DNA from: Penelope pileata
Lineage: Eukaryota > Chordata > Aves > Galliformes > Cracidae
Reading direction: 5' to 3'
Assembly (NCBI GenBank): GCA_013396635.1
Contig: WBMW01000794.1
Coordinates: 1-64,000, forward strand
DNA: 64,000 bases
Shown here: positions 1 through 12,292 of the stretch, piece by piece
Position numbering within the stretch: position 1 is the stretch's first letter
Layout of the letters: the number at the start of each line of letters is the position of its first letter
Program-made: the position numbers and the translations under genes
The notes under the pieces: model-generated
What the model was told of the DNA's origin: nothing
Databases searched by the model: none
What the model saw: only the letters and a program-made list of their open reading frames with translations

Positions 1-1302
1 ACTACTTGCACCCCTGATCCCTTTTCATAGAGCTGTTTACTGTTACTTTAAAATCTCATTTCCAAGATGATCTCAGAGTTGTACTTTTCTGCATGAAATA
101 AGAAAGCACTTCTCCCTTCTCCCCACTCCCTCAACCCCCACCTCATCCCACCATATCTCTGTAAATGCGATTTTTCCTTGGGATTTTATTGTCTAGTCAC
201 TAACCTCATAAGGCTCACCCTGAGTTTTTCCCACTTGGTCTCATTCTTTCTATTCTGAATAAATTTGTTTTAGCAGAAAACTTTGTCACTCCATTCCTCA
301 CTCTGTTTTGCAAGTGTAAAGCAGAACAAACTTATGTACAAATTCCCCAGTGATCCTCCTCCACTCCTGAACTTTGCTCCCCTATCTCCTAATCAATTAT
401 TTATTTGTGCAGTAGCATCTCTTTTATGTCAAGGATGTTTAGTTCCCTTTAAAACCTTTGGTCAACAACTTATGAAGACTTTTTAGAAATCTTGGTAGCT
501 TGTGTGAAATGGATAATCCTTGTTCCTACAGCTGTTGGACCCTTCAGAAATCTAGTAAATCTATAAGGATGACTTCCTTTTTCAAAAGTCATGTTGACTC
601 TTCTCCAATATGGCCATTTTCATAGCAGCACTTAAAGATGTTGAGCCAGATGCTGCATGTCACTCAAGACCAAATTCAAGGTTTCATCTTGTCTCTCTAA
701 CTTTTTGCTAGAATACGTATTTCTATTACATGGAATCTGATTTTCTAGCTTTGTTTGTTACGATATCAATACTTGCTCAGTCTAAATTAGATAAATAACT
801 TTTCTTTATTAATGCGATCTCTTTGTCTCCCTTAGCAAGATTTGCTAAGTGAGCAGTTAAGAAGGGTCAGTACTGTGCTTTTCCCATTTAAACTCAGAAT
901 TTCAGTCCACGTGGATTCTGAATTGCTTGTGATCAGCTTGTTCACTTGCTTTGATTGTAAACTATGTTTTAAAATGTATAATCATGTTTAATGTATTTCT
1001 AACCTCTGTTTAGGCATATAATGTTAGCCCACTAGCACTTCGGTATGTCTTTAAGCAGCGTCTTGGTTCAAAGGGCTTAGTAGGTGAGAAAGAAAAAAAT
1101 GATGGTAGTGATTATTATTGCTGCTATCCACTTTATTATGTAATGATTCTGTTGTTGTCACAAACACCCTCAAAATTGAGAAAGCATGCCTTTGCATTTC
1201 TTGACATTAATAATCCTCATCTTCCTTCTTCTCCAGTAGCATCTATTAACAAAATAAAATCAAGTCTTGAAGCCAAAGACTGTCTTTTCTGCTTAAGCTG
1301 TG

Positions 1303-1695
1303 CTATTGAGAAGATGATGGGCCAAAAATAAAATTTGTTTCATAGTGCCTTCTCAGCACACTCATCCAGGAAAAGTCCTGGATTCCAGTGCTTGGTTCCT
1401 CTGCTTGCTTATATGTATTGCATTCTATCCACTGGCTGATATTTTCAAGTTGTGCAAGTGCTCCCTGAAGCAAACAAATTTTCCTACCTCCAGCAGAGAT
1501 GCTGTCAACAGTGAGCTGCAGAGTCATGTTCTCTGTTCGTTGTTTCTCCTGCTGAGCTTTGAAATGATTGGAGCTGCCCTCCTTATGCATGGTGCTGAAA
1601 ACAGTGTTGTCTTTATATGTTAACTTTGCTCTGGATACATTTTCTAAATAGGGCCCTGTGGGGGACTTAGATAAGTGGAGCCTTGCTTTGTGCAT
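1303..1695 (-). other. Unrecognised 130-codon open frame, probably non-coding
   Basis: This is one of the longest open frames not explained by a mobile element. Its translation has no signal peptide, transmembrane helix, zinc finger, repeat or motif that I know. A 92-codon frame is open on the opposite strand over 1345-1623, so the interval lacks stops in both directions. That is what a patch of somewhat higher GC than its surroundings produces by chance. I see no promoter, convincing splice sites or nearby polyadenylation signal tied to it. It could be part of an old retrocopy or an unrecognised exon, but nothing in the sequence argues strongly for coding. Confidence 0.15.
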
Positions 1696-4600
1696 CTTGA
1701 ATGGTTTTATTTATGCCTAATACATTCAGAACAGACAAAGTAACACAATCTTGCAGATATCCTGTAGTGCAGCTTTAGTTGCTTACATAATTAACGCAAA
1801 TGGAGACAGCAATGGCTTTCAAAGCACCTAACTTGTCAGGTGGGGATTCTGTGATTTTTTTTCCCTTTCGACTTTGTCTAAACTCTCCATTAATAACTGT
1901 TAGAATTTGTTCCTAATCATCACCATTTTAATTAAACCTTAGCTTCCAATTTCCTCTTGTACTTCTGGAAACCTAAATTTTTTTGTGCTTCAATTCTCCA
2001 TCTAGACAATGAATGTGCCATAATAATGCACAGATTCTTTGCATCTCATTTGTTTATTACCAGAGTACAAGACAAATGATTATTCTGTTTTTTTTTCTTT
2101 ACACAGTGCAGCACTTCTTGTCATATCAGAATTTTTATTCCATCAATTTTGCTGTTTAGAAAACAAAATAATTTAAATTAAAATAAATGCACTCTAATAG
2201 TTCTGCTATGGAAGGAAAAAACTGTTATGATGTTTTTAGGCTTCTGTGTGTGATTTTGAGGTAGACTTTTTTTGTTCTGCACCAAAAAATTGGTGATACA
2301 GACCCTAGAACACCTGTTCCTGTACAATAGCAATGTCATATTTTTCTGAACACAAAATTCAAGTATTCTTTTCTGTTCCACCTCAGATTTAAATCTTTAT
2401 TCATACTGATATCCTGAATTGTCCAATCACATTGTGTTGTTGTTTATCATATTCATTGTCTTTTGCATGACAATTTCTGCAGAAGATATTACTTCAAAAA
2501 TTGCTTAAGGATGGTGCTGATTTTATTCTTGTATCTCTTCCATTGGGTTATCAAACATTACAGATGCTGAGACTTAATTTGGTACTCTGTTTTTTATACA
2601 ACCACAAAGATACTGCTGTACTATTTTAACATTTTTTTTCTTGACCACAGCATGAATGGAAAAATCTGAATAGTCTGAAAAGCCTGAGAAAGTGAGTAGG
2701 AATACAAATGTGTTGTGTGTCCATCACCCTTTATTATTGTATGAGACAACGGTAAAAGGCTGAGTAAGATAAAGGGAGGTACATGAAGAAATATTTTTTT
2801 TTTTCCATGACAAAGGCACTGAATTCGTGTCAACATTCTGACTTTAGCTAAATATTTCTTTATGATTTTGAAAAACCTGGGCTACAATAATACACATAAT
2901 GCAATATGAGTAGTGATAATTAAGGCAGGTCTGAGTGAGTTGAGCTGTTTGCAAACCCTTCAATCTAGCCTTTTTATATCCTATATATGGGCTACCTACA
3001 TAGTGCTGCATTTATACTACTAGTTGTATTGGAAATATTCATAATCATTTTGAATTAGCTACTATCTCTAGCCCCAGAAGCAGGAAGGCAAGTTTGCTGC
3101 AGCCATCCAGACACCCTAACCTGTGCACTCACAAACTTCTACTGGAGAACATCTTCATGGTGCTGCTTTTCTCAGTGTGTCCTTGAGCATCATTTTCTCC
3201 TTTGTGATAGAAGTGCTAACTACAACCTTCCTGGCATTTCTCTGCTGTATTACAGATCATAATCAAACTCATTAGGCGTCTCTTACTTCTTGCCTTCCTG
3301 CCTTCCTCCTTCACCCCAGTGATGAATGGTCAGCCTCTGCACAAGAAGTTTCTTTCAACATCCAGGAGACAATAGTGGTCCGTTTGAAATCTCTAGCTTT
3401 TGGGAAGAGACACCTTTTTGTATTTTCTCATACATCATAGTATTCTCAGAAACTGTGATAAAACACCAGAAAGAAATACTTCCCCAAGACTATGAATGGT
3501 CTTTTTTTCATGTTAATAAGACAAAATTTGTATACATTATGAAATTTTCAAATCTCTTTAATCTCTGATCATAGTTTCATACAAGAATTAAGAAATAAAT
3601 ACAGCCCAACCTCTACTGTTACATAGAATTATACTTTTAACTTCTGATTTTGCCAAACTTAAAACAATTATAGGAAACTCTAGAATTTGAAAATTTGAGG
3701 AGCAATGTTAGTTTTCTTTAGGAATGTTTTCACAGTAGGTTCCAAAAGTCTGTGGTATGAGACATAAAAATAAGTGGTTGAAAATACAGAAGTATTTGGA
3801 GGAGAAGTGAAAGCAGCAACTGAAAAAAAAGGAAAAGTAATCAGCATGAATTAGACAATAAGAACTTTGCAACAATGATAAAGGGATCAGAACAAAGCAA
3901 ACTGACAAACTATGGAGGCACTACCTTTGCTGTTAGCTATTTATAATGTTGTTTTTGTTGTTAGCTGTTAACAAATCTGCTGTAAATGGTGGTTTTCTGA
4001 ATATTCTTGAAAAACTACCTAACTGTTGCTTGTTTGCTTCAAGTGAAGTGAATAATACTATTCAGAAGAGGTAAGATTCTCAAAAACACTTTGAGAAAAC
4101 CAGATGACATAGTCTAATAAACTATTTCAATAATACTTCATGAAGTTCACCTGCAGTAGTTACAATTGAACGTGAAAATAAAAAATAAAAATCAGGATAT
4201 CAACATAATTTCCATCCACAATCAATTACAAATCTGTGTGATTATATAAAGTTCTACATTTCAAGTCAAACAGAATGTCCTTTATTCCTAGTAGATGTCA
4301 AACAATGCAGTCCACTTTTGATGTCCACAGTTCAAAGAGAATAGGCACAAGACTAACAGAAATGAGGAATAATATGCCATGCAGTGAAGAGGTCCAGAAT
4401 ATCAGTCATCTGAGCCAAACCAGACTTATCTGCTTACTGTGTAAGACTGAACAGCTAGGCTTGGCTAGTAGGCTGATCAAGCTTAGAAGATGGAAAGTCT
4501 GTATTTTCCTTGATGCAAATATATAACTTTTTGGACATCAGTGATAGAAATAAGGTGCAGCTTTTCAACACTGAAATAATTTCATATTTATCAAAAAATA

Positions 4601-5401
4601 ATGTGTAGAGTTCATTTTCTGTCACTGGAAGCTTGCAAATATGTTTCAGACAGTTTCTGTAACAATTTGTTTGATTTAAAAAGATGACAGAATACTGAAT
4701 CGATCCCAATCCCAAACATCTGCATAGTTTACATATCTGAAAGATAGCCAGGAATTATAACATATTTAAGATGTAGTTATAAAAAATAAAAAAGATAATT
4801 GACATTAACGCAGTCTGTCTTTGCAATTCAGCATTTAGTCTATTATGAACTGATCAGCTTCACATGCTTACTTGCTTTATATTTAATGCCTAGTCTTGCT
4901 TTCTCAAATATCTTGGTGATGTGACTCCACTCAAACTTTGAATGACAACAACATTTTAAAGTCATGATTTTATAAATGTTATTAAAAAAGAAAACACAAA
5001 TGATCTCTTGAAATTTTGACCAAATTATCAGTCAAGAAATAGTGCTGACACCCTGTATTTTCCCTGCGTTTAGTAGACTTTTATGAGTGTTGCGTGAATG
5101 CAGTAGAACAAAGTGTGCTGTGATAGCTACATAGACCACTGAGAAAAGTTAATGTACTAGAACACATTGCTGCTCATAATGATCAAGCAAAGTAAGCACT
5201 GATACCTTCTAAATTGACCCTTTGTTGTGCAACATTTGGGTGAAAAGGCCTTGATGAATACAGAGGATCTAATCATATAAAGACTTAAGATCTAATGTAG
5301 CTATTTAACTACCTTGTCCTTATGAAGACTTTTATTCAAATCTCTATTATTCTCTACTTCTAATGGAGAAAATCTCAGACTCCTTGAATTTCAGCTTTGG
5401 T

Positions 5402-5432
5402 GGTTTTTTTTTTTTTTTTTGGTTTTTTTTTA
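5402..5432. repeat. Poly-T low-complexity tract
   Basis: An uninterrupted T run of about 18 bases is followed by GG and a second T run of about 9 bases. It has no CR1 body next to it, so it is not a retroposon tail that I can identify. Confidence 0.8.
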
Positions 5433-8400
5433 GAACATTCAAGGCAGTTTGAGTATGTGGTTTTTTTCCTTTGAATTCCCATGACTTATTTTCAACTTCG
5501 ATTATTTGTTTGTTTTCCTTGTGGGTGAACATCAGAAAAAAAAATAACTTAGAGTAAACTTCATGTGTTTTATTTTGTAAAACTTTTTTTGCATAGCTAG
5601 CTACACTTTTCTTTCATCATATATCATATTTTATGATAAAAATGCGTTATGGATTAAAATCTAAAATTACATGCAAAAACAAATTAAGTGGTTTATGTCT
5701 TTTTTATAATTCGTTGTTCTGCAATATTGTAGATGTTATTCTGGAATTTTGCCCTTGTGAAATCTTTGGAAAAGAATTTTTTCAAGAAAGTATTTTAAAT
5801 AATTTCATCTAAGTTCATCCAGTGTCCTTCATTTCCCAAAACAGCAAAATATTTGTCGTTTTTTTCCTTTTTCAAGGTTTTTGGCTTCTTCTGAAATTTG
5901 TAGAAAATTAGATTACTGATTAAACCAATTTGAAATATATCTTTACATGTCTTTTTTTTGTAGTCTGTTTCACCATATCTCTCAAAATTAATGATCAATT
6001 TGGAAAAATAAAAGCTTCTGCTGTAGGAAAAAATAAGGTGTGCTGTATAGCAAGCCTCCTATTCGACTATTCCAATGCAACAATAGCACTCTCCTCTCTG
6101 TCGCTCTTTATTTTTCCCCCCAGACATTGACAATATGTCTGTGGTTGTAGTCTACCAGCAGACCTTATTTTGTTCTTGTGACTATTCAGTGTATGAACCT
6201 GGGCCTAAATTTGTAATACAAGTTAATGTAGCTGTACTGATTTCTTTGCCAATAAATGGCATATGGATATTTTCTTCCATCTGTCCATCCATCTGTCCAT
6301 TCATTGGTGCTCTTCTTTAATTCCTTATTTTCATTCTGAATTTATTGGAAAAATCAAGAAGGTGCCAGCTGGGGAAAACAACAAACATACCAAACAAATA
6401 AAAACCAACCCAACCCCCAAACTAATAAAAAATATAATTGATGGATTAGTAATAGTAGCAGCACTTCTTTCATTACACGATAACCATATTTGTTTGTTTT
6501 ATTTAATCCTCAGAGAAGCTCATCCTTTCTCTCAGTAGTCAGAGATCACGTACGTATTGAAGTACAATCTCTCTCCATTTTATTTGCCCCTGGCCTCATC
6601 TTGATTAACTTGCATTTTACCCAGCCTTGCCATCAGATTAAAACAGAACACCTGAACGTGGTTCTTAAGATTCTCCTTGTCTTATTTATTTATTCATGCT
6701 TAAAATGAGTTCTTGCATTGTTTTCCTATCTTGAAGCTTTAATGTGAAACTCGATTCCTGCTTCCAGTCAATCTTTCAAGCTATATATCCATTTTGGACA
6801 AACATCACTTGCTGCATTACATTTTTCCTTCTATGCTAAAATAAGAACAATGGAAAGCTGAAAACATTGTCATGCTCAATTAGTAATAGAAACGGCCTCT
6901 GTTTAAGAAAATAGGGAAATTAGACACCAATGTATTTTTCAACAAGTTATTTTTGTACAGCTTCTTCTGTACCAGCTGGTAAAAGATCAGTCTCTACGTT
7001 CAGTTTCTGCTCTTCCACAGCTCTTGAGCAGCATGTTAAATTTCATCCTCTGGCATATTTAAAATGGTGCAAAAATCTGGTCCTTTGTTTGACTAAGACT
7101 TCTCACTCTCAGTCTTTGCTATTGTTTCCTTCTGTTTGCCATTTTATTTTTCTTTGTACTTGTACAGCATCCAACTCATATTTTTAAATGTAAAAGATAT
7201 GTGACGAACTTTTATATGTAATGGATGAACTGAAAAGAGCAATAAATTTCTATTAATCTGGGAAGAACATATTTGTGTGTTAGCTCAGACACCAGTAGCA
7301 GTCCAGATGCATTTCTAACACAACATCAGCATCAAAATAAACCAAAAATACTCATAATATACACTAATGGTTGACTTACATTAAATACTCTTGTTTCAAG
7401 TGGATTGCTACTGATATTTAAGTATGTTAAAATTAGCTTGCATATTAATAATTCATAGTAATAAAAGCTAGTGCAGACTGCACCATTTTGTAAGTTAGTT
7501 TATAGAGAGGAGTTAAAACCAAAGATTAAACCTGAATTCAATCGGCATATGATGTTGCTCTCAGCCCATTTAGAAATACTGAAGTAATTGAGTAATGAAT
7601 CAATTTTATGAAACTTTGACTTTCTGTAGTGTTCTTTTCAGATCCATTCTCAAGGTTCTAAGAAAAAGCTAGTGTAACTGTTGATATCGTGGGATAATAG
7701 TGAATTATGAATGCACTGTAACTAAAAATAACTCAGGAAGGAGTGATGACAAAAAGGAATAGTGAAAGTTATTCTGAGATTTCTAAAAAATGCTTTAGAC
7801 TGCATATAAAAAACAATTTCTGGATCAGGGCCTTTCTCCTTTAACTCACTAACTTGAGAGCAAGTGAACTTTGGGAGTGATTTTCCAAAATTGTATTGTT
7901 TATAAGCAAAAAAACCCCACACCACAAAACAGACGTTTTTTTTTTGAGGGAGATGCCTCACATTCTCTGTATGTATTCTCAGACATGGGAACTCCATAAT
8001 GATCACTAGTGACAAGCATCAAAGGAAGAGTGATACTTTTACTAGATTCTTCTGAGTGTCATAGCTTAAATCATGTTGTCACCGTACAGAATGAATTTTG
8101 TCTTTGTTGCAGTTTTTGAGATGAAGCCTATATGTTTTTATGCTACTACTCTAACTGTCTTATGTATCTCCTTTCACGTGTGACTGAGTGATTGGTTTCT
8201 TTGCTCATAAAGATACTACTGTACCTTGGCTACTGGCTAGAAAATGATTTTTTCTTTTTTGTTTTAGAGTAGAACAAATTTTAGTTCTTTCTGTGTAACA
8301 TTGAATTACTAGAATATTTTAAGACAAAGTCTATGATAACAGTGCTAATGTATACTGTCATACTAACCTAACTAGACATGCATCTGGAAAATGAGGGCCA

Positions 8401-10835
8401 ATGTCGGTAAATCTGAAGGACAGTGAGGGTAAATGAAAAATACAAAAGCAAATTGGTGGTAGTTTTAACTGAATGTTTGACATTTATTTGCTATAAGAGC
8501 AGTGATAGTCAGGAGCAACTTTCCAGTAAGAAAAATAATCACAGGAAGCCTAGATAGCTTTAAAATTTGGTCTTGAATGGAGGATCAGCCACAGAAAGTA
8601 AATTCTTTTTAAATCTTTAGGACTTAGAAAATAAGACCGTACAGCAAAGTTACTATATAATCTCAATTTTGTATCTTACTTTATCTAAATTATGTTAATA
8701 ATGCTGTTCTCAGTGACCCCTGAGTGGCATCGCTGTTGCTTTGATATCTGTGATAGGCAGTTCTAACAAAAAGGCTGACAGATGCATGCTTAATGAGACT
8801 GAACTTCTTCCATCTCAAAAGGTAGTTCCCTTCAGGTCAGGACTGAGATACATTGATGCACTAGTCTAAGGGAGCTTGCATTATTACTCCTAATATAATA
8901 TTCATTCTCTGGATTTATTAGTATAGGAGTTGTTCTTCCAGGCTGTCAGTCTGACAAGTCTCATTAGTACTAAAGATTTTCTACTATATATGGGAAAAAA
9001 ATAGCTTTGTTTCCCTTCACCCTCTTGATGACAAAACTGAGAAAGTTAAATACTAAGAACAAGAATGTCCTTCCAAAAGGTTCTGCATTTCTAATTTATT
9101 TTTATTTTTATTTTTTTTCCCCTTTATGACCTTTTTACACTTCTGAAAGGTATATGAATCGCATGCTTTAGCTATTAGACCAGGTGGCAGTTTTGGCACT
9201 CAGAAGACTGAATGTCTTTGGAAGGGCTTCATAGCTTAATCTTTGTATGTGGTTCTTATTAAGCTTGATGACAGGATTAAAAATGCAGTCTTATCTCTCT
9301 CCATCACTGTAATCTTAGCATATCCATTCATGATGATTACAGCTAACATTCATGTGAGATTATTAAAATCTGGCACTGTTTCTTGCTCCTGTCAGTTCTG
9401 TAGAGCATAAATAGATCCTGACAGAACTCTTACATATGTAGACGATTTCATCTCTCTTTTTAATTATTAGATATCAAGCAGTGTTCTAGGATAATCCTGA
9501 AGTATTTTTCTATGTTAACATCTGCCCAGTCCTGACTTATCATTCCTACATTTGCTGCCTTCCAGCTCTTCAGGGTCTCGATGCATACCTCATACGCAGT
9601 CTACACAATCTCAGAACTAGTGCCATGCATTTTGTGAAGGATCTCTGTATCACTGCATGCTTTACTGAATTTACAGTGTTCTCAGCACAAACTTATGTGC
9701 AAATTTCTTCAAACTGTTCATCGTAATATACCTGATTGAGGAGAACATTTTCAAAGTCTTTCGGCATAGCAGTTAGGGACATTAACATTTCAGTTCTGAA
9801 TTTAATAACTACGTCTTCAGTTCCTGAAATATCCATAGCAGACAAAATGAGATTAGAGAAAAAAAAAAATGTGTTTCATAGTTTCTCCACATGAATTTTA
9901 CTGAAGTAGCACTACTTAACAATTGGTGAGAATCCACATGCTAAAAGCTTAAGGAGTTTGAGGAGTCCTTAGTGCTGACTGCCACAGCTAGAAAAGTAGG
10001 AGAAAAGGGATTTCATTGATCTCTGAGGCTTCTAAATAGGTTGAGTGAGGTTGGCCCAGATAATCCTAATGAACTACTGCTCAGTGCTTAGAGCACTGAA
10101 GGAGGCGGAACACTTCAGTGAATTCACTGTGTGTGACCTTGGCAGTCAACTTTATGATGAGAATTGGACCATATGTCCTCAAGTTAAGCACTGATAGTCA
10201 GAGGTATCTGGTAACAGCTTACTGGCTTCATCTCTTCCAGTATCTTGTTCTAACTGTGACCAGAATACGATGGGTTAAACCAGACAAGAGAGGAAAGAGA
10301 CACGCAATTTGTGAAGCCAGATTTGAATTACAGGGGAAACGTCTTTACTGATACAAGCAGGAGGTAACTGGCTAAATCTTTTGTTACTTTTATGACATCT
10401 TCTTAAATATTATCTTTTCATTACAAATAACTTGTGAAAGTGTATTAGAAAAAGACACAGATTAATCTTGTTTGCTATTATTGATTCTGTGTTGCATTCA
10501 CATGTATGTTTTCTGATGAAAATACATTACATGAAACAGTCTAGTGACAGTGACTAAGATCATCCAGTGCTAGTATGTGCCATATTTATATGTCAGAGTA
10601 CCTTAATGCACAAGTTATACCATTCACATAAATTATGTTTGCTTAGAAGTATGATGCTACTCACTGTGTCTAAATTTCTGCATGAGTGAAACGTGTTTTG
10701 ATAGAATGAAGTAAATAATCTGTAGCAGTTGAATTGCCTCAGGAAGTCTCCTGGGCTTTTTAAATACAATTTTCTTATTGTCTCTCATTACATCATTTTC
10801 CTTTCTTTTCCCTTCTCTTTTTCTTTTTATGAGCT

Positions 10836-11273
10836 ATGGGACATGTAGTTAGGACCTATCACCTGCCTATTAGTAATGCTGAACGTGCCAGATGCTTTTT
10901 GTTCTCTAGTGTTATGAAAGAAGTCCAAATTCACACAACTATGCTATTGTCTCATCCAAAGCTAGAAGCTCCCCCTTCTTTATGGGCTCCCTCCTCATAT
11001 TGCTGCTGCTTCTGCTTTCTGAGCTGTTCTAGGGTCATCTGGCTGGCCCTCATATGGACCTCAGGGCAGCCCTGCTGCAGGCCCATCCCTTCCAGTCCCT
11101 GGGGAGCACAGATGCCAACAATCTGCCTGTGCTTTCCGGGCCAACCACACCTCTCTGCCACATGCTTAATCATCAGTTCAGGCTGTGATCAAGTTTCCCT
11201 ACAACCAGTCAGAGCTCAGTGGGGAGGCATAAAAGTGGAACAATTGTGTAAGATAGCAGTAGCCTCATTGTAG
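10836..11273 (+). other. Unrecognised 145-codon ORF over a GC-richer patch
   Basis: This ORF begins in AT-rich DNA and runs through a patch (about 10950-11245) clearly richer in G and C than its flanks. The predicted protein is rich in Cys, Ser and Pro and has no domain I recognise. The reverse strand is also open over 10952-11173. Its 73-residue translation includes the hydrophilic, Gln-rich stretch TLEQLRKQKQQQYEEG, which looks more protein-like than the plus frame. The patch could be a decayed processed pseudogene, part of an unknown repeat or LTR (ATAAAAGTGG near 11230 is TATA-like), or a chance GC island. I cannot name a parent gene, so no function is assigned. Confidence 0.2.
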
Positions 11274-11864
11274 TTTACCACTGAAAATATTCTTTCCATT
11301 ATCATACTCATTGAATTTGCAGCTTTTATCTAAACAAGTAAAAGGTTTTACACTGTCATTACTTCTGGTATACGTATAATATTTATTGATTATGTCTGAA
11401 CTTTCACTGTCCCAGGTAGTTTTGGATATCATTATATCAAAAATTTTTGAAAAGAGACAGTACATTTTGGAGTTTGACAATTTGGGGCTCCAAAGAAAAA
11501 AGGGTGATGCCATTTTAGATTTCAATAAAATGAAGGTCAACAAAATAAATAAATAAAGGTAAATCTTATGAGTAGAGATCTTGGTGTCAGCCTACAGCTA
11601 GACGTACTTGTATGTTGTGTTTTGTGCTACACCTGGATTTCCAGATTTATTGGTGCCAGTTAAATAAAATACATTACGAACTGAAGAATGGGCTAGAGTT
11701 GTCTGCTACTTCTCACCACAAGGAGAAAATTGATCAAAGGTAGACAAAAAAACAGTCAGAAATCTAAGAATCCCATTTATCTATACATCTATGGATTATG
11801 TTTATAAATAAAGATTTCCTTTGAACATATGCCTTCTTTACGTCTGTAATAGTCAGATCACTTA

Positions 11865-12291
11865 TCACAGAATCACAGAATCACAGAATTGCAGGGGTTG
11901 GAAGGGACCTCAAGAGATCATCGAGTCCAACCCCCCTGCCAGAGCAGGTTCCCTATAGCAGGTTGCACAGGTAGGCATCCAGGCGGGTCTTGAATATCTC
12001 CAGGGAAGGAGACTCCACAACCTCCCTGGGCAGCCTGTTCCAGTGCTCCGTCACCCGCACCGTGAAGAAGTTCTTCCGCATGTTGGTGCGGAACTTCCTG
12101 TGCTCCAGCTTAAGGCCGTTGCCCCTTGTCCTGTCCCCACTGACCACCAAAAAGAGGTTCCCCACCTCCATTTGCCTCCCACAACTAAGATACTTATAAA
12201 CATGTATCAGGTCCCCTCTCAGCCTTCTCTTCTCCAGGCTGAACAGACCCAGCTTACTGAGCCTCTCCTCATAGGGGAGATGCTCCAGGCC
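11865..12291 (-). mobile_element. CR1 LINE, 3' end fragment, minus strand
   Basis: The left end is the CR1 3' tail read in reverse, with three ACAGAATC-type units followed by the conserved GGTTGGAAGGGACCTC and CGAGTCCAACCCCCCTGCC segments. Reading inward on the minus strand, the last codons of CR1 ORF2 are open over 11953-12171 and include FRTNMRKNFFTVRVTEHWNR and SLEIFKTRLDAYLCNLL. The 3' UTR and C-terminal ORF2 end are therefore well preserved, and the copy looks fairly young. It is 5'-truncated, as most CR1 copies are. The truncation point coincides with an N at 12292, where a second CR1 of opposite orientation begins. The copy encodes no usable enzyme. Confidence 0.95.
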
Positions 12292-12292
12292 N
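12292..12292. other. Single ambiguous base (N) at a CR1/CR1 junction
   Basis: One undetermined base lies exactly between the 5'-truncated end of the minus-strand CR1 and the start of the plus-strand CR1. Its placement at a repeat boundary suggests a low-quality consensus or a closed assembly gap rather than random sequencing noise. Confidence 0.9.

Larger units (their letters stand above)
1..11864. other. AT-rich intergenic DNA without recognisable genes
   Basis: This long stretch is AT-rich, with many short homopolymer runs and frequent stops in all frames. Apart from the ORFs at 1303-1695 and 10836-11273, listed separately, its open frames are mostly under 100 codons and look like chance translations of low-complexity DNA. 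I see no CR1 tail, LTR end, tRNA-like motif or exon I can name. Minor simple-sequence patches are a pyrimidine-rich run near 110-155, poly-T runs near 5402-5432, a short CATC/TGTC repeat near 6278-6305, and T-rich runs near 9100-9120 and 10795-10830. Conserved non-coding elements could be present but cannot be seen without comparison to other species. Confidence 0.7.
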
